NCBI GenBank assembly: GCA_030591625.1
Contig: JAUVAR010000007.1
Span: 1 to 24,598, forward strand
Source of the DNA: Candidatus Zixiibacteriota bacterium
GTDB taxonomy: Bacteria > Zixibacteria > MSB-5A5 > GN15 > FEB-12
Direction: 5' to 3'
Length of the DNA: 24,598 nt
In this document: positions 23,449-24,598 of the stretch, piece by piece
How positions within the stretch are numbered: position 1 is the first letter of the stretch
How the letters are laid out: each line of letters starts with the position of its first letter
Program-made: the position numbers and the translations under genes
The notes under the pieces: model-generated
What the model saw: the letters and a program-made list of their open reading frames with translations, nothing else
What the model was told of the DNA's origin: nothing
Database searches by the model: none

Positions 23449-24598
23449 ATGAGGAAGTTATTTTTTATTATCACGCTCGTAATCATTCTTGTTTCGCTTA
23501 ATTGGTTTCAAGATTTGATGGCTCAGGATCTGACTAACTTAAGTGCAGCCGAAAAAACGGCTCTTTTGAAGAAATATCAGGATCAGATACCAAAGCAGCC
23601 AGATAATCGGGTTTATACAACAGCTCCGATTTTTGATTCTACTACAAAAGTACTCAGGCCTCAGACTGAGGTTAAGTTTGATTCGTTGGGTGATCCAATC
23701 GAACAACGTTATCAAGGCTTACCGGACAGTCTTACGGGCTCAAAGGTTCCGTGGGAAAGTCTCGAGCCATTTGGCAGCGAGTTGTTTTCTGGTCCTAATG
23801 AGATAATACCTCCGGACGATATGGTTTCTGATGAGGCCTATATTTTGGGTCCTGGAGATAACCTCATAGTATATCTCTGGGGACATGTTGACAAAGAATT
23901 TAATCTTACTATTGATCGTGAGGGGAAAATACAGGTTCCCAATATCGGTCCGCTTATTGCCTGGGGTAAGCCACTTGGCAGGTTCAAGAATGAATTGAAG
24001 CAAAGACTTTCAAAGTCTTATTCGGATTTTCAATTAAGTATTTCACTGGGGAAGATTCGTTCTGTTAGAATTTATATGACAGGCGAGGTGAACAAACCCG
24101 GAGCCTATACTGTCTCGTCGTTGACCTCACTATTTAATGCTTTGTATATGGCAGGTGGTCCGACCGAGAATGGCTCTATGCGGCAAATTCGTTTAATGCG
24201 TTCGGGGAAAATAGTTGAGGAAGTTGATCTGTACAAATTTCTATTGGAGGGTGACAACAGCATAGATGTCAGGCTCCGAACGGGAGATGCTATTTTTGTC
24301 CCGGTGGTAGGTGATCGTGTTTCTATTCGTGGTGAGATAAGACGTCCCGGGATTTATGAACTTAAGGGGCAAGAATCGGCCAATGATCTTCTTACGCTGG
24401 CAGGCGGACCAAAAGCACAAGCATACTTAAGCAGAGTAATGCTTGATCGGATTGGTCGCACCAACGAATGGGAAGTTGTTGATCTTGATCTTAGAACAAA
24501 CTCAAATAACAAAAAAAATGAACAATGTTTGATTGGTGGAGACAGAATGACTGTCTTCTCGGTTTTTGATGCTCGTAAGAATATAGTTTCGGTCTTTG
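23449..24598 (+). CDS. Wza-type polysaccharide export protein with SLBB domains, cut off by window end
   Basis: The frame runs from ATG 23449 past the window edge (383 codons visible). Residues 1-25 form a signal peptide (LVIILVSLNWFQDLMAQ). A Poly_export domain follows at about 131-205 (YILGPGDNLIVYLWG, DREGKIQVPNIGPL). Then come at least two SLBB domains, marked by VYMTGEVNKPGAY-like text (IYMTGEVNKPGAYTV, LYMAGGPTE) and by IRGEIRRPGIYELKG with LLTLAGGP. Such proteins form the outer-membrane export channel for capsule or exopolysaccharide. AGGAAGG at 23437-23443 is a strong ribosome binding site. It is presumably the first gene of an exopolysaccharide locus continuing to the right. Mature N-terminus lacks an obvious lipobox cysteine. 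Confidence 0.92.
   Translation, partial: MRKLFFIITLVIILVSLNWFQDLMAQDLTNLSAAEKTALLKKYQDQIPKQPDNRVYTTAPIFDSTTKVLRPQTEVKFDSLGDPIEQRYQGLPDSLTGSKVPWESLEPFGSELFSGPNEIIPPDDMVSDEAYILGPGDNLIVYLWGHVDKEFNLTIDREGKIQVPNIGPLIAWGKPLGRFKNELKQRLSKSYSDFQLSISLGKIRSVRIYMTGEVNKPGAYTVSSLTSLFNALYMAGGPTENGSMRQIRLMRSGKIVEEVDLYKFLLEGDNSIDVRLRTGDAIFVPVVGDRVSIRGEIRRPGIYELKGQESANDLLTLAGGPKAQAYLSRVMLDRIGRTNEWEVVDLDLRTNSNNKKNEQCLIGGDRMTVFSVFDARKNIVSVF

Noticed and set aside
23437..23452. tRNA T-arm-like GGTTCAAAT
   Set aside because: It is the spacer between the ribosome binding site and start codon of the polysaccharide export gene; no cloverleaf can be formed around it.

Overview
The window comes from a Gram-negative bacterium with an outer membrane. 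It encodes two TonB-dependent receptors, a FadL/OmpP1 porin, several lipoproteins and the start of a Wza-type exopolysaccharide export gene. Carboxypeptidase-regulatory-like N-domains on the receptors, a HmuY-like lipoprotein, a bacillithiol-type deacetylase (BshB1) and moderate-to-low GC suggest the FCB superphylum or a neighbouring candidate phylum such as Zixibacteria. This is an inference from gene content only; no rRNA or other marker is present. No mobile element, CRISPR array, tRNA or rRNA was found.

Layout, left to right. (1) 3-3265: a probable heme/iron uptake pair, a TonB-dependent receptor cut by the window edge plus a HmuY-like lipoprotein with two HmuY-like halves, closed by a strong terminator. 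(2) 3361-4722: a DUF4932-like gene broken by one in-frame TGA. (3) 4723-5148: a structured non-coding stretch with a -24/-12 (sigma54-type) promoter match followed by two hairpins and a terminator, possibly a small RNA. (4) 5149-9530: a five-gene operon with a membrane-anchored HEAT-repeat cyclophilin, a LolA-like periplasmic protein, a PF04008 adenosine-specific kinase family protein, a bacterial PC4-type ssDNA-binding protein and a GNAT acetyltransferase. (5) Convergent arsM (arsenite methyltransferase), then divergent VOC and START/AHSA1 genes. (6) 11671-16265: a TPP riboswitch ahead of a TonB-dependent receptor and a sodium:solute symporter, read as a two-membrane thiamin uptake route, followed by greA. 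(7) A small zinc-ribbon gene (minus strand), then a two-gene transsulfuration operon (CBS-like and CGL/CGS-like). (8) Minus strand: bshB1, a lipoprotein with an esterase-D fold whose nucleophile serine is glycine, and a FadL-like porin. (9) 23369-end: a second sigma54-type promoter match and the first gene of an exopolysaccharide locus, running off the window.

Functional links: the transsulfuration genes would supply cysteine, which bacillithiol synthesis needs, and bshB1 lies next to them. The FadL porin and the esterase-fold lipoprotein are 16 bases apart and probably co-transcribed. The riboswitch ties the middle receptor and symporter to thiamin supply. The most unusual items are the sigma54-type promoter/small RNA region, the TGA-broken DUF4932-like gene, the pseudo-esterase, and the terminator sitting immediately upstream of bshB1.
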